Source: an uncultured Bacteroidales bacterium (GTDB lineage: Bacteria; Bacteroidota; Bacteroidia; Bacteroidales; UBA4417). Taken from it: a stretch of 64,000 nucleotides of DNA. Positions 1-9,800 of this stretch are shown here, piece by piece. The notes under the pieces were generated by a model, which was not told the origin of the DNA, ran no database searches, and saw nothing but the letters and a program-made list of their open reading frames with translations. Location of the stretch: the NCBI GenBank assembly GCA_903879715.1, contig CAIRMR010000097.1, forward strand, positions 49,457 through 113,456. The letters run 5' to 3'. The translations under genes were made by a program, and so were the position numbers. Each line of letters starts with the position of its first letter. Position 1 is the first letter of the stretch.

Positions 1-19
1 TTCAAATGTACGTCAAACC

Positions 20-133
20 ATGATCTGTAAAAAAAAATAATTTCTCAAAGAAATATATTCCGTCCCTTCTACGGGACTATGATCTGTGTTTTTTATTAAT
101 TTCTACCAATATTTCGTCCTTACAGGACGATTC
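20..133. repeat. Two tandem REP-like hairpin units
   Basis: Two related units of about 55-59 bp follow each other. Each begins with ATGATCTGT (20-28 and 79-87), continues through an AT-rich stretch containing TAATTTCT, and ends in a short hairpin: GTCCC/GGGAC at 62-77 and GTCCT/AGGAC at 116-128. They lie outside any convincing gene. Hairpin-ended units of this kind resemble the REP-type elements that Bacteroidetes carry in many copies; that this is such a family is inferred, because only this window is visible. Confidence 0.55.
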
Positions 134-282
134 TTCAGACTATTTGAATAAGCAAAACGAAAATTTGCGTCAAAGAATTTTCCTTGTTTGAACCTGGTCG
201 CGGAGTTTATTTGAGCAAGCAAATGGCATGTTGGTAGAATTAGAAAGCCGATAAAAACCGTCAAATCCCGTAGAGATGATTT

Positions 283-310
283 GTATTCCTTTAATGGAAT
301 ACCTGATCTG
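283..310. repeat. Hairpin related to the REP-like units
   Basis: GTATTCC (283-289) and GGAATAC (296-302) form a 7-bp stem with a 6-nt loop, followed directly by TGATCTG (304-310), the same word that opens the two units at 20-133. It lies just past the 3' end of the YdeI-family gene and could slow transcription there, but it has no clear U-run. The stretch 134-282 shows no gene I can support. Confidence 0.4.
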
Positions 311-313
311 AAT

Positions 314-916
314 TTACATATGGAATTTCTCTTCTCTTCCCAGCATCTCAAGAATCTCTTTCATTCGCTTCTCCCTGGTTTCAGGCCTTTTAGCGGTTTG
401 GATCCGCCAGGCGATGGCGTACTTATTGTCTTTATTCAGGGATTCATAAAAGGCAAATGCTTTTTCATTTTTTAAAAGTACTTCCTGGAAATCAGAAGGC
501 AAGCTCATCGTTCCCTGCCCGTCGTAGGCAACTTCCCAGCGACCATCGGCTTTTGCTGCTTCTGCTTCCCTGATGCCGGCGGGTTTCATTCGCCCTTCAT
601 TTGTGAGCCGGGCAATATGCTCGATATTCCGTTTTGACCAGATACTCCGTGGTCTTCGGGGTGTAAACCGCTGCATATACGAAAGCTCATCGATAGATTT
701 CAATTGGCCATCGATCCAGCCATAACACAGGGCAACATCCAATGCTTCAGCATAGTTGACAGAGGCAATGCCTGAACTCTTTTTGAACATCTGCAGCCAG
801 ATACCCTTCGAAATTGCGTGGTTTAGCTCAAGCCATTGTTCCCATATTTGTTGAGAAGCAAAAGGAATGATTGGTAAATCCGGTTTATCAGAAATGTTGT
901 TATTACTTGCGGCCAT
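314..916 (-). CDS. YdeI/OmpD-associated family protein
   Basis: A 200-residue cytoplasmic protein with no signal peptide or membrane segment. The N-terminal half carries the family's conserved region around residues 60-75 (DVALCYGWIDGQ) and the following RFTPRRPRSIWSKRN block. The C-terminal third matches the OmdA-type helical domain, with the LPxDFQEVLLKNEKA start and the AWRIQTAKRPETREKR segment. Enterobacterial relatives (YdeI/OmdA) are linked to resistance to cationic antimicrobial peptides, but the biochemical activity is unknown, so only the family is assigned. The start is an ATG at 916, close behind a small membrane protein gene on the same strand. Confidence 0.85.
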   Translation of the reverse strand: MAASNNNISDKPDLPIIPFASQQIWEQWLELNHAISKGIWLQMFKKSSGIASVNYAEALDVALCYGWIDGQLKSIDELSYMQRFTPRRPRSIWSKRNIEHIARLTNEGRMKPAGIREAEAAKADGRWEVAYDGQGTMSLPSDFQEVLLKNEKAFAFYESLNKDNKYAIAWRIQTAKRPETREKRMKEILEMLGREEKFHM

Positions 917-925
917 TGATCTGGA

Positions 926-1234
926 TTAAAATTCCCGGGCTTGACTTATTGTATTTTCACTGGTTTCAGAATCCTTAACTGGTAAAGGAACTGTTTTCTT
1001 TTTGAACCAGTTCTTTGGGTTTAAATAGGATTTGTATTTGGTGAGAAGTTCTTTCCCAAGCAATATACTACCAACCCAGAAAGTTATTTCACCCAGTATA
1101 ACGGCTATTGTGCTGAAAGTAATTTTCGTTTTTCCTGCAACATCCAAAAACGGAACCGCAAGCAAAGAAGTAAATAGTAAGGTGGAAAGGATAATTAAAA
1201 ATATTCCTGTTTTGAATTTCCAGTTTTTCTGCAT
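926..1234 (-). CDS. Small two-helix membrane protein, transporter-suffix-like
   Basis: The reading frame is open upstream to 1333, but the ATG at 1234 (protein beginning MQKNWKFKTG, 102 residues) gives the usual length for this type of protein. Two hydrophobic helices are visible, about residues 9-30 and 40-62, followed by a basic tail (LLGKELLTKYK...WFKKK) and a polar C-terminus. The layout Trp/Phe-Lys-x-Gly, helix, VPFL, helix, LLGKE resembles small proteins annotated as 'transporter suffix domain' proteins. Function unknown. It is separated from the YdeI-family gene by 9 bp and is probably cotranscribed with it. Confidence 0.6.
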   Translation of the reverse strand: MQKNWKFKTGIFLIILSTLLFTSLLAVPFLDVAGKTKITFSTIAVILGEITFWVGSILLGKELLTKYKSYLNPKNWFKKKTVPLPVKDSETSENTISQAREF

Positions 1235-1304
1235 TTTGAACCTTTTATAAATAAACCAATGCAAGAGAATATTGTTTGCTACCTGAATAATAGGATGGAA
1301 AATT

Positions 1305-1412
1305 AAATTCCAAATTTCAAAATCACAATTCAAAAATCACAATTCACAATTCAAAAATCTTTTCTCCTTGTCACCCTTCGCCCCATCGCCCCATCGCCTT
1401 GTCACCCCCAAT
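1305..1412. repeat. Word-like degenerate short-repeat spacer
   Basis: This spacer is built from repeated words: variants of CACAATTCAAAAATC at about 1322-1360, then CACCCTTCGCC / CCATCGCC / CTTGTCACC at about 1369-1406. The same two vocabularies recur in other spacers (for example 40128-40166 and 50131-50170). No hairpin with a U-run is visible. Confidence 0.5.
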
Positions 1413-1425
1413 ACCTAATAAAACC

Positions 1426-2607
1426 CTATCTCTCCCAAATCCACGTCAACCTATGCCAAATCCCCTCCAGCGGTCCATGCGTATGCGATTTCATCCACCA
1501 GCGGCAAAAAGTAATTTGAAGGAGAAAAAGAGTAATTCCAATAAGCAGGCTCATGGTTGCTCCTGTGTACTTATACATCCCCAACCCAAATCCATAATAA
1601 ATAAAGGAACCAACGATAGATTGCATCACATAATTAGTGAGGCTCATCCTGCCAAATACTTCCAGTTTGGTTAGAACGCGATGAACTGCATTTTTCTGAA
1701 ACATCAATACAAAGGCAGAAACCCAAACAAACATAAACGCAAAATTTGCCAGGCTGGTTATGATTATAATCAGTTCACCGGCAGTAGCTTCCCCGGGAAT
1801 TAAGGTTGGAACGATCATTTTAGCAGCAAACAGCACCGCAAAAATGGAAACAGCAAAAACCAATATTTTTTTCCAGAAATTTTTGCTTGCCTCAGAAGGA
1901 GCGAACAGATTATTCCGGCCAAGCAGCATACCCAGCATAAAAATAGCCGGTGTCTGAAGGATTCTTCCGTTTTCGTAATTCCATAAAATAACCGCGGTTT
2001 TTCCGTTGATAAGATTCCCTTTAACAATTTCCAGGAACGAGCTTCCTGTAATATATCCTTCCATTTTTCCAAAATAAGTCCATGATACAGGATCTGTTGC
2101 CACAAACGAAGGATCATTCGCAATCTGCGCCAGCTTAATCCATTCAAGTGGCTGCAGCAGAAGTATAATGGCTGTTATCAGAACTGTTTTATCGTTCCAT
2201 TTACAAACCACTACCAACGACACACCCAAAACCGCGTAAAACAAAAGTATATCGCCCTGGTAGAACATGGAGTTTATTACTCCGAATATGAACAGAAGAA
2301 ATGATCTCCAGAGAAATCGTCCCCTGAAATCTTTTCCTTTCTTTGCCTGGTTCGAAAACATGATGTAGAAAGTAAAGCCAAAGAGCAGGGCAAAAATAGC
2401 GTAGGTTTTCCCTGAAAACAGGAAAAACAGCGTATCCCAGATTCCTTTATCCAGAACTTTCATCCAGCCTGGTAAATATTCTGGTGAATAATAGAAATCG
2501 AAATGCTCGAGATTGTGCAGCAACATAATTGCCATTATTGCAAAACCGCGAAGGGCATCAACAACTTCCAGCCGTGGCAATTTGGATAAGGGTAGGGTAG
2601 TGGTCAT
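1426..2607 (-). CDS. DUF418 family multi-pass membrane protein
   Basis: A 393-residue integral membrane protein with about ten hydrophobic helices. The N-terminal signature (RLEVVDALRGFAIMAIMLLHN, residues 12-32) and the C-terminal DUF418 block (FGRMSLTNYVMQSIVG, then a FRWWMKSHTHGPLEGIWR-like ending at the C-terminus) place it in the YeiB/DUF418 family. Members are suspected acyl- or small-molecule transferases or transporters, but no function is established. Length and termini look complete. It stands alone, with the gene remnant at 2720-3041 upstream. Confidence 0.88.
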   Translation of the reverse strand: MTTTLPLSKLPRLEVVDALRGFAIMAIMLLHNLEHFDFYYSPEYLPGWMKVLDKGIWDTLFFLFSGKTYAIFALLFGFTFYIMFSNQAKKGKDFRGRFLWRSFLLFIFGVINSMFYQGDILLFYAVLGVSLVVVCKWNDKTVLITAIILLLQPLEWIKLAQIANDPSFVATDPVSWTYFGKMEGYITGSSFLEIVKGNLINGKTAVILWNYENGRILQTPAIFMLGMLLGRNNLFAPSEASKNFWKKILVFAVSIFAVLFAAKMIVPTLIPGEATAGELIIIITSLANFAFMFVWVSAFVLMFQKNAVHRVLTKLEVFGRMSLTNYVMQSIVGSFIYYGFGLGMYKYTGATMSLLIGITLFLLQITFCRWWMKSHTHGPLEGIWHRLTWIWER

Positions 2608-2719
2608 AAACAGGATTTGGCGTGCAAGTTACGGAAATAATGTTTTTCCGTATGGCAGAAAATCTATTGAGTGCCTAGTTTTGTTGGGTCAGAGACTGAT
2701 TTAGTGCTCTAAATTCTGA

Positions 2720-3041
2720 TTATTCGAATTTTGGGTTTTCACTCTGTCTCTCGAGTAAAATTGTATTTCGACATTTGTTAACCAACCTGGCAACTTTTTC
2801 TTTAAAGCCAATAATCCTTAAACCAAATTTCTCGTGAAGTTTAAGCGTGGCAATATTTTCCGGGAATATACTTGAATTTAATGTCCAGATGCCATGCTCT
2901 TCTGAGGCTGTTATCACTATTTCCATAAGTTGGGAACCAATTCCTTGCGAAATAAAATGAATGTTGCGTTTCGGGTATAAATTCCATTTTTAAGATTTCA
3001 AGAACCTTTGTGCAGTCTTGTGCAGTCATTGGTCTGATCTT
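2720..3041 (-). pseudogene. Decayed GNAT acetyltransferase
   Basis: Two pieces of one acetyltransferase sit in different frames. The upstream piece reads IRPMTAQDCTKVLEILKM...PETQHSF (from 3038 down), the usual N-terminus of phosphinothricin-acetyltransferase-like GNAT proteins. The downstream piece, in a different frame, reads QGIGSQLMEIVITASEEHGIW and then SSIFPENIATLKLHEKFG, the acetyl-CoA-binding and C-terminal parts. The middle 65-70 residues expected between them are missing and the frame changes near 2940-2960. This fits an internal deletion with frameshift. The two visible ORFs of 62 and 68 codons are therefore probably not functional genes. Confidence 0.75.
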
Positions 3042-3089
3042 ATTTTTTTGTTTATGCCAGGCAAATAGTGATTTTGGTTGTATCCAATT

Positions 3090-3563
3090 TTATCCCGTTT
3101 TTGATTTATCCAAATCATCAATAGTACACCAAACAACGTTATCTATTCCCCGCACAACCTGGTAGTTTTCAACTTTAACCAGGATGAGGGCGCAATCCGG
3201 CTCACTCGTGAAACTTTGCAGCTCCGGGTATTTTTGAAGATGAGCCTGTAAAGCTGTATTATTTGCAGTTAAATTAATTTCTTCCGCAACACCGTAAGCA
3301 GTTATCACGAAGCCATTCTGAATACCTGACTTTTCTTCATTTTTACCTTCGATAAGAACTGCAACTTTGCTGTTAAGCGCCAGGTTACGAAACTTGCGTG
3401 TGTTGCGATATGTTGCAAATATCAGTTGGCGGAAACCCTCAAGTGGTGTAAAGGCAATCAGGCTTGCGTGTGGCTGATCATCGCCAACAGTAGCTAAAAC
3501 TGCGAGCTGGTTAGTTTGAAGCGCGTCTTCTATATACTTCCAGATTGGGATTGGATTTTTCAT
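3090..3563 (-). CDS. Pyridoxamine 5'-phosphate oxidase-fold protein
   Basis: A 157-residue cytoplasmic protein with the split-barrel flavin-binding layout: an N-terminal helix (WKYIEDALQ), then LAVLATVGDDQPHASLIAF, LIFATYRNTRKFRNLALNSKVAVLIEG and a later VTAYGVAEEI strand. The pattern FATxxxxRKFxNLxxNxxVAVLI is typical of the putative FMN-dependent pyridoxamine-phosphate-oxidase-related family. These may bind FMN, haem or F420; the substrate cannot be told. Start ATG at 3563. A hairpin terminator for guaC lies just upstream, so it probably has its own promoter. Confidence 0.8.
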   Translation of the reverse strand: MKNPIPIWKYIEDALQTNQLAVLATVGDDQPHASLIAFTPLEGFRQLIFATYRNTRKFRNLALNSKVAVLIEGKNEEKSGIQNGFVITAYGVAEEINLTANNTALQAHLQKYPELQSFTSEPDCALILVKVENYQVVRGIDNVVWCTIDDLDKSKTG

Positions 3564-3615
3564 GCTTCTTAGGATTTAACGAACTTATAACTTCCTATTC
3601 ATATTAAATATTTTA

Positions 3616-3648
3616 AAAATCCCCGTCACTTTTCAGTCGCGGGGATTT
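3616..3648 (-). terminator. Rho-independent terminator of guaC
   Basis: On the minus strand AAATCCCCG and CGGGGATTT form a 9-bp stem around a 13-14-nt loop, followed by a T-rich run (TTTTTAAAATATTT). It lies 40 bp after the GMP reductase stop codon. Confidence 0.75.
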
Positions 3649-3688
3649 AACTGTTTTCGATATACTTTTTTCTTTTTTCTATTAACGA

Positions 3689-4738
3689 TTAACCATTATC
3701 CTCCGTATACACCCTGTTTTCCTGTTCGGCAACCCGGATAAAAGTTGTCCTTTTCGTTAGTTCTTTCAATTGGGAAGCTCCTACATAAGTGCAGGTACTT
3801 CGTATACCGCCTAATATGTCGAGCAATGTATTTTCAACTTGCCCGCGGTATGGTACTTCAACGGTTTTGCCTTCGCTGGCGCGGTAATCAGCAACTCCGC
3901 CGGCATGTTTATCCATGGCGGTTGTGGAACTCATTCCATAAAACTGTTTGACTTTTTTACCGTTTTTCTCGATCAGTTCGCCTCCGCTTTCGTCGTGCCC
4001 GGCCAGCATGCCGCCAAGCATAACAAAATCGGCACCTGCGCCGAAAGCTTTAGCTACATCGCCGGGAGTGCTGCAACCACCATCACTGATAATCTGACCT
4101 CCCAGGCCATGGGCTGCATCGGCACATTCAATAATTGCGGAAAGTTGCGGGTAACCCACGCCGGTTTTTACCCGGGTTGTGCATACCGATCCCGGACCAA
4201 TTCCCACTTTGATAATATCAGCTCCGGCCAGCAAAAGCTCTTCAACCATTTCACCGGTAACTACATTCCCGGCAATAATCACTTTATCATGAAATTTCAC
4301 CCGTGTTTTCTTAACAAAAGCAACAAAATGTTCGGAATAGCCATTGGCAACATCAATGCAAATAAACCGAAGCTGTGGGTTAGCGTTAATAACCTGGACA
4401 ATTTTTTCCAGATCATGAGTTCCGGTTCCTGAACTTACGGCAATAAAGTTTTCAATTCCTTTTGGAGCCTTCGTCATAAAAGTATTCCATTCAGCCAGGG
4501 AATAGTGTTTATGGATAGCTGTAAATAATTTCTTGTCGAACAATGCCAGCGCCATTTCAAAAGTACCCACAGTATCCATATTGGCAGCCATTATAGGGAC
4601 TCCTGTCCACTCGGTATTTGTGTGTTTCAGCCTGAAAGTGCGTTCGAGTTTTACCTGCGACCTGCTGCTCAGGGTTGAGCGTTTCGGCCTGAACATCACA
4701 TCTTTAAATCCTAATTTTATATCGTATTCTATTCGCAT
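3689..4738 (-). CDS. guaC: GMP reductase
   Basis: NADPH-dependent GMP reductase, converting GMP to IMP and ammonia in purine interconversion. The 349-residue length and the start [20 protein letters not shown] match the E. coli-type GuaC rather than IMP dehydrogenase, since there is no CBS-domain insertion. The catalytic-loop cysteine is Cys186 in GPGSVCTTR. The phosphate-binding [28 protein letters not shown] region and the flap motif [15 protein letters not shown] are present. It is monocistronic, with a -7 box at 4760-4767 and a terminator at 3616-3648. PNP (16.6-17.4 kb) and GMP synthase (32.1-33.6 kb) are in the same window but not linked to it. Confidence 0.96.
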   Translation of the reverse strand: MRIEYDIKLGFKDVMFRPKRSTLSSRSQVKLERTFRLKHTNTEWTGVPIMAANMDTVGTFEMALALFDKKLFTAIHKHYSLAEWNTFMTKAPKGIENFIAVSSGTGTHDLEKIVQVINANPQLRFICIDVANGYSEHFVAFVKKTRVKFHDKVIIAGNVVTGEMVEELLLAGADIIKVGIGPGSVCTTRVKTGVGYPQLSAIIECADAAHGLGGQIISDGGCSTPGDVAKAFGAGADFVMLGGMLAGHDESGGELIEKNGKKVKQFYGMSSTTAMDKHAGGVADYRASEGKTVEVPYRGQVENTLLDILGGIRSTCTYVGASQLKELTKRTTFIRVAEQENRVYTEDNG

Positions 4739-4759
4739 TTTATTTTTGGTTTAACAGTG

Positions 4760-4767
4760 CAAAGGTA
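4760..4767 (-). promoter_or_regulatory. Bacteroidetes -7 box upstream of guaC
   Basis: TACCTTTG on the minus strand is a perfect TAnnTTTG element, 21 nt before the guaC ATG. No clear TTTG -33 box is visible at the expected distance. Confidence 0.5.
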
Positions 4768-4867
4768 TTGCTTTTTGCGAATTGGGGCAGATTTTGTAAT
4801 GGCTCATTGGTAGTTCAAAATGTAAAATTCAAAAAGCAAAAAGCAAAATCAGATAAATGCTTGTCTA

Positions 4868-4894
4868 CAATAAGCCCCTTCAGGGGTTTTGGGT
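4868..4894. repeat. CCCC-TTCA-GGGG hairpin between divergent genes
   Basis: A short hairpin, CCCC TTCA GGGG followed by TTTT, sits in the spacer between guaC and the C69 dipeptidase gene. The same core with a longer stem (CCCCGACC TTCA GGTCGGGG) occurs at 17802-17821. The shared loop suggests a repeat family rather than a specific terminator. Confidence 0.4.
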
Positions 4895-5007
4895 CACTTG
4901 TCAACTCAAAAATAATTAGACTATAACCACATCACAATTTTACCATTTAGAACTTGCGATTCCTCTATCTCAACTTTTTCTTCTACTTTTACCTCAAAAA
5001 TTTCCTG

Positions 5008-6750
5008 ATGGTAAAACGTTTTATACTGATCTCAATTTTCGTCAACAGTCTTGTTGGTTTTACGGGTTTACTGGCCTGTACCAATTTCATAATCACAAAA
5101 GGTGCCAGCAGCGATCGTTCCGTAATGATCACTTATGCTGCTGATTCGCACACCCGATACGGAGCGCTGGATTTTTACCCGGCTGCCGATCATAAACCCG
5201 GGGATATGCGCGAAGTTTATCATTACGAAAATGGTAAATTCCTGGGCTCAATTCCTGAAGTCACTCATACTTATTCGGTGGTTCAGTTGATGAACGAGTA
5301 CCAGGTTGCAATTGGCGAAACAACTTTTGGTGGACTGGATTCACTCAGCCGTCAGCCGGATGCTTTTCTTGATTACGGTTCGCTGATGAAAATCGGGCTA
5401 CAGCGCTCGAAAACCGCACGGGAAATGATTAAAGTAATAACGGAGTTAGTTGAAAAATACGGTTATGCTTCCGGTGGAGAATCTTTTTCAATTTCAGATG
5501 CCAACGAAGCCTGGATCATGGAAATTATCGGAAAAGGGAAATACGAGAAAGGAGCCGTATGGGTAGCCCGCTTAATTCCTGACGGATATATCAGTGGACA
5601 CGCCAACCAGGCGCGCATCACAACTTTTCCTTTTCAGAAAACCAACACTTGGAGCGATCCGAAACAAACTGTTTATCATTCAGCAGATGTTATAAGTTTT
5701 GCAAAGAAATTCGGTTTTTATAAGGGAAATGATGAGTCTTTCAGTTTCTCTGATGTTTTCAACCCATTAAACTTTGGCGGTGCCCGTTTTTGCGACGCAA
5801 GAGTGTGGTCATTTTTCAGGCAAATAAATAAGGGAATTCGCGAAAGCCCTGATTATACAAAATATGTACTTGGCCAGTTTTCGCATAACACCGTTTTGAT
5901 GGATGGAAGTAAGAATCCTAACAGTTTTGTATCCAACAGGCTGCCGTTGTGGGTGAAACCTGATTCGCCGGTAACACTTCAGCAGGTGAAAGATGCCATG
6001 CGCGATCATTACGAAGATACGCCACTGGATATGCGCAACGATCCCGGAGCCGGTCCGTTCAAGCTTCCTTATCGTTGGCGGCCTATGGAGTTTGAAGTGG
6101 ATAGTGTGATGTATCTCAACGAAAGAGCAGTGGCTACGCAGCAAACAGGTTATAGTTTTGTCGCTCAGTCGCGTAGCTGGCTTCCTGATCCGGTTGGAGG
6201 TGTTTTCTGGTTTGGTGTTGATGATGCCGATGGATGTGTTTATGCCCCGATGTATTGTGGAATTAATGAGGTTCCGAAAAGCTATGCGGTAGGCAACGGT
6301 TCAATGGTTACATGGTCCGAAACATCCGCTTATTGGACATTCAGCATGGTGAATAACTGGGCTTATACCCGCTACAATCTTATTCATCCGGAAGTTGAAA
6401 AATACCAACAGCAGCTCGAAAAGCAGTATGCCGTGGAGGTAGATGTTGTTGATAAACAGGCCTCAGAACTGAATAAACAAAATTCGTCAGCTGCCCGGGA
6501 ATACATTACCGGGTATTCAGTTTTTACCGGCAATAAGCTGGTCAGCGACTGGAAAATATTTTACCAGTACCTTTTTATGAAGTATATTGATGGCAATGTG
6601 AAAAATTCAGAAGGATACAAATTACTTGACAACGGGAATGGTAAAAACATCCCTAAAGCGCCTTCACAACCCGGTTATGGAAAGGAATGGGAACGGATTA
6701 TGATACAGGGAACAGGAGAGAAACTAAAAGTCCCAGCAAACAAAGAGTGA
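5008..6750 (+). CDS. Exported C69 family dipeptidase
   Basis: A 580-residue peptidase of family C69 (dipeptidase A type, Ntn-hydrolase fold). The ATG at 5008 is preferred over one at 4954 because it begins a standard signal peptide (MVKRFILIS...GLLA). The residue after GLLA is the expected N-terminal nucleophile cysteine, in CTNFIITKGASSDRS, followed by MITYAADSHTRYG. Motifs typical of the family follow: EVTHTYSVVQLMNEYQVAIGETTFGG and, later, SFSISDANEAWIMEIIGKG. Export followed by exposure of this Cys would both mature and activate the enzyme. The GLLAC sequence also looks like a lipobox, so lipidation of the same Cys is formally possible but would block catalysis. A secreted GH31 enzyme follows 116 bp downstream. 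Confidence 0.9.
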   Translation: MVKRFILISIFVNSLVGFTGLLACTNFIITKGASSDRSVMITYAADSHTRYGALDFYPAADHKPGDMREVYHYENGKFLGSIPEVTHTYSVVQLMNEYQVAIGETTFGGLDSLSRQPDAFLDYGSLMKIGLQRSKTAREMIKVITELVEKYGYASGGESFSISDANEAWIMEIIGKGKYEKGAVWVARLIPDGYISGHANQARITTFPFQKTNTWSDPKQTVYHSADVISFAKKFGFYKGNDESFSFSDVFNPLNFGGARFCDARVWSFFRQINKGIRESPDYTKYVLGQFSHNTVLMDGSKNPNSFVSNRLPLWVKPDSPVTLQQVKDAMRDHYEDTPLDMRNDPGAGPFKLPYRWRPMEFEVDSVMYLNERAVATQQTGYSFVAQSRSWLPDPVGGVFWFGVDDADGCVYAPMYCGINEVPKSYAVGNGSMVTWSETSAYWTFSMVNNWAYTRYNLIHPEVEKYQQQLEKQYAVEVDVVDKQASELNKQNSSAAREYITGYSVFTGNKLVSDWKIFYQYLFMKYIDGNVKNSEGYKLLDNGNGKNIPKAPSQPGYGKEWERIMIQGTGEKLKVPANKE

Positions 6751-6866
6751 TAAAAGTGAAATGGAAACTCAAATCGCTACTTCCTGATAAGGAAAACCGG
6801 TGAAATGCTTATTTCGTTGAGCAAAGTATTTCGATGATAATTTATTTTTGACTTTTAAAATTGACA

Positions 6867-9800
6867 ATGATGAACAAACTCATCCTTTTTATTGTGATGT
6901 TATTCCTGAGTGTTCAACTTCATGCACAGGATTCTCAGAAATTGGCAGACAAAGTTTTCTGGAAAGAAGATTTCTCATCAGGTAAACTTCCCGAAGGATG
7001 GATAAATAAAGCTTTAAACGATAGCAGCATTTTGTGGGATTGTACCAATCAGCCTTTCCCCGGATCGTATGGTCGCGATCAGCAGGCACCACCCGTGGCG
7101 TCCAAAAGCGGTGGTTTTCATATGCAGTATGCTGCAGGTGCCAGGGTTGAGAAAGCGTATCGGAAATGGGAAAAAGCTGGCATTTGGCCGGATGCTTATT
7201 TCCAGACTTCAGCCATCGATTGTTCAAAGAAAGGTTCCGTAGTTCTGAAATTTCAGCAGAATTTTATGTGGAACGATTGGGGAAAACTGCGTAAGGATGG
7301 AGGATTATTTGTAGGAGTTTCATCTAACGGCGTGGATTGGAAAGAATACGAAGTGCGCAATGGAATTGCTTCCGAAGCCGACTGTTCCAACCCTATGAAT
7401 GTGGAACTCAACATTACTTCCGTAGCTGCTTTTCAACCGAAAGTGTTTCTTCGTTTCCAATGGCGAGGTATTTATGCATGGTACTGGATGGTTGATGATA
7501 TTGAGCTTTCCGAAGCGCTGGATGTAGATTTGTCGGCATCGGCATTGGTTTCGCATCCGCAATCAGGGAATTCTTTTTCAAACACCGATGTTTTTAAATT
7601 CAATGTTGTAAACCTTAGCTCAGGCGCAATAAAAAAGCCATTTGATTGCTTTCTGATTATTGACAACAGGCCGTCAATTAAAGTTACTGTTCCATTCTCG
7701 GATAAAAAAAACCTGAAGATTGTGGACACCGTTGTTGTTGCATTCCCTGCCGCCGATCTCACCGATTATGGCATTCATAAAATCCGGTTTTATACTTCGC
7801 TTCCCGAAGATAACCGGAAACAGAACGACACACTTTCGATGGAATTGTACTCAAAGGCTTTTGAATTGGGATCTGTCACAGGGTTCAACAATTCAGGAAG
7901 CAAATTCACCTTTGATTGTAATCATGCAAAAGTGCAGGTCGATTTTTCCCGCGATGATATTTTCAGGATACAGATGTCGTATAACGGTGAATTTACAAAT
8001 CCTGCAGGAACCGACATTGTTATAAATCCTCCAAAAGAAAATGTGAATGTAAAATTTACGGATATGGGCGGTTATTACCTGATGTCAACATCAAAAGTCT
8101 CATTAAGGGCTTACCTGCATCCGCTTCGTTTTGCTATGTATAAACCCGAAAATAAAACCCTGGTTTGGGAAGAGAAAAAGGGCTTGACTTATGGAAAAGA
8201 AACTGTCCAATACCTGGCACGAGGTACAAATGAATATTTCTATGGCGGAGGTATGCAGAACGGCCGGTTCTCGCACCGGGATAAAACCATCCTGATGCGC
8301 ATCGACTGGAACTGGGAAGACGGCGGCGCGCCAAATCCTGCTCCGTTTTACATGAGCACTAACGATTACGGCGCTTTAAGAAATACGTACGCCCCGGGTG
8401 AATACACATTTACCGATACTTTAAGATTGCAGCATTCCGAGGCTCGTTTCGATTGCTATTATTTTGCCGGTGAATCGCTCAAAGATATTTTAAATGCTTA
8501 CACCGATATTACAGGCAAACCGTTCCTGCCTCCGCGCTGGGCACTGGGAATGGGCGACGCAAACTGTTACAACCGTGGTGCTACAAAAGGTAAAAATACA
8601 ACCGGTTACAATGGTACAACTCCGGATGTAATTCATCTGATCGCCGATAAGTATATTGAGAATGATATGCCCAGGGGCTGGATTTTGCCAAATGACGGTT
8701 ATGGATGTGGCTATACTAAACTGGATTCGGTTGTGAAAGAATTAAGCAAACGTGGTTTCCGCACCGGGCTTTGGACTGAAAATGGCGTAGAGAAAATTGC
8801 CCGTGAAGTCGGCGAATATGGCAGTCGCCTTTGTAAAATTGATGTGGCCTGGGTTGGCGAAGGATATAAATTTGCTATCGACGGCTGCAAAGCCGCTTAC
8901 AATGGAATTGAGAACAGCAGTGATGCGCGTGGTTTTCTCTGGTCAGTTTGCGGCTGGGCAGGTTCTCAGCGAAATACTGTAATGTGGACCGGCGACCAGA
9001 AAGGAAGCTGGGATTACATCCGCTGGCATATACCAACTGTGATCGGCTCTGGACTTTCGGCTCAGAACTGTGCGACCGGCGATATTGATGGAATTTTTGG
9101 CGGAAGCGATAAGACTTTTACACGTGATCTTCAATGGAAGTGTTTTACGCCGGTTTTAATGTCGATGTCGGGCTGGGCGCCAAAAGATAAACAGCCTTAT
9201 GTTTATGGTGAGCCATATACTTCGATTAACAGGAAATACCTGGATTTGAAATTGCGTCTAACTCCTTACATGTACACCTTGTGCAACGAAGCATATGAAA
9301 CCGGCACACCAGCCGTTCGCGCCCTGGTTCTCGAATATCCGAATGATACGGTTGCGCTGGGTACTACAACACAATATGAATTTTTACTTGGAAAGAATTT
9401 CCTTGTGGCCCCGGTGTACAGCGATACAAATGTCCGTGATAATATCTATCTGCCCGAAGGGAAATGGTTCGATTTCTGGGACGGAACTGTTTATTCAGGA
9501 AATACAACTTTGAACGGATATTCCGCGCCGCTTGATAAACTCCCGCTGTTTGTTAAAGCGGGCTCAATTATCCCGATGTATCAGCAAATGAAGTATGATA
9601 ACGAACGTCCGGCAGATACAATTACGCTGGATGTTTATCCCGGACCAGGTGCCAATTTTGAAATGTTCGAGGATGAAGGCTCAAACCGCGATTACAGGCA
9701 GGGGAAATTTTCTAAAACCCGGTTCATAGCTTTATCGGACGGTGATGGTACTAAGATTAAGGAGCTAAGCATTTCGACTGCCAAGGGTGGTTTTATAGGC

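Noticed and set aside
103..351. 82-codon minus-strand ORF over the REP-like region
   Set aside because: It runs through the hairpin repeats and the end of the YdeI-family gene, has no recognisable domain, and its sequence follows from the repeat units.
3839..4432. 197-codon plus-strand ORF opposite guaC
   Set aside because: Shadow ORF; guaC on the other strand is complete with all motifs.
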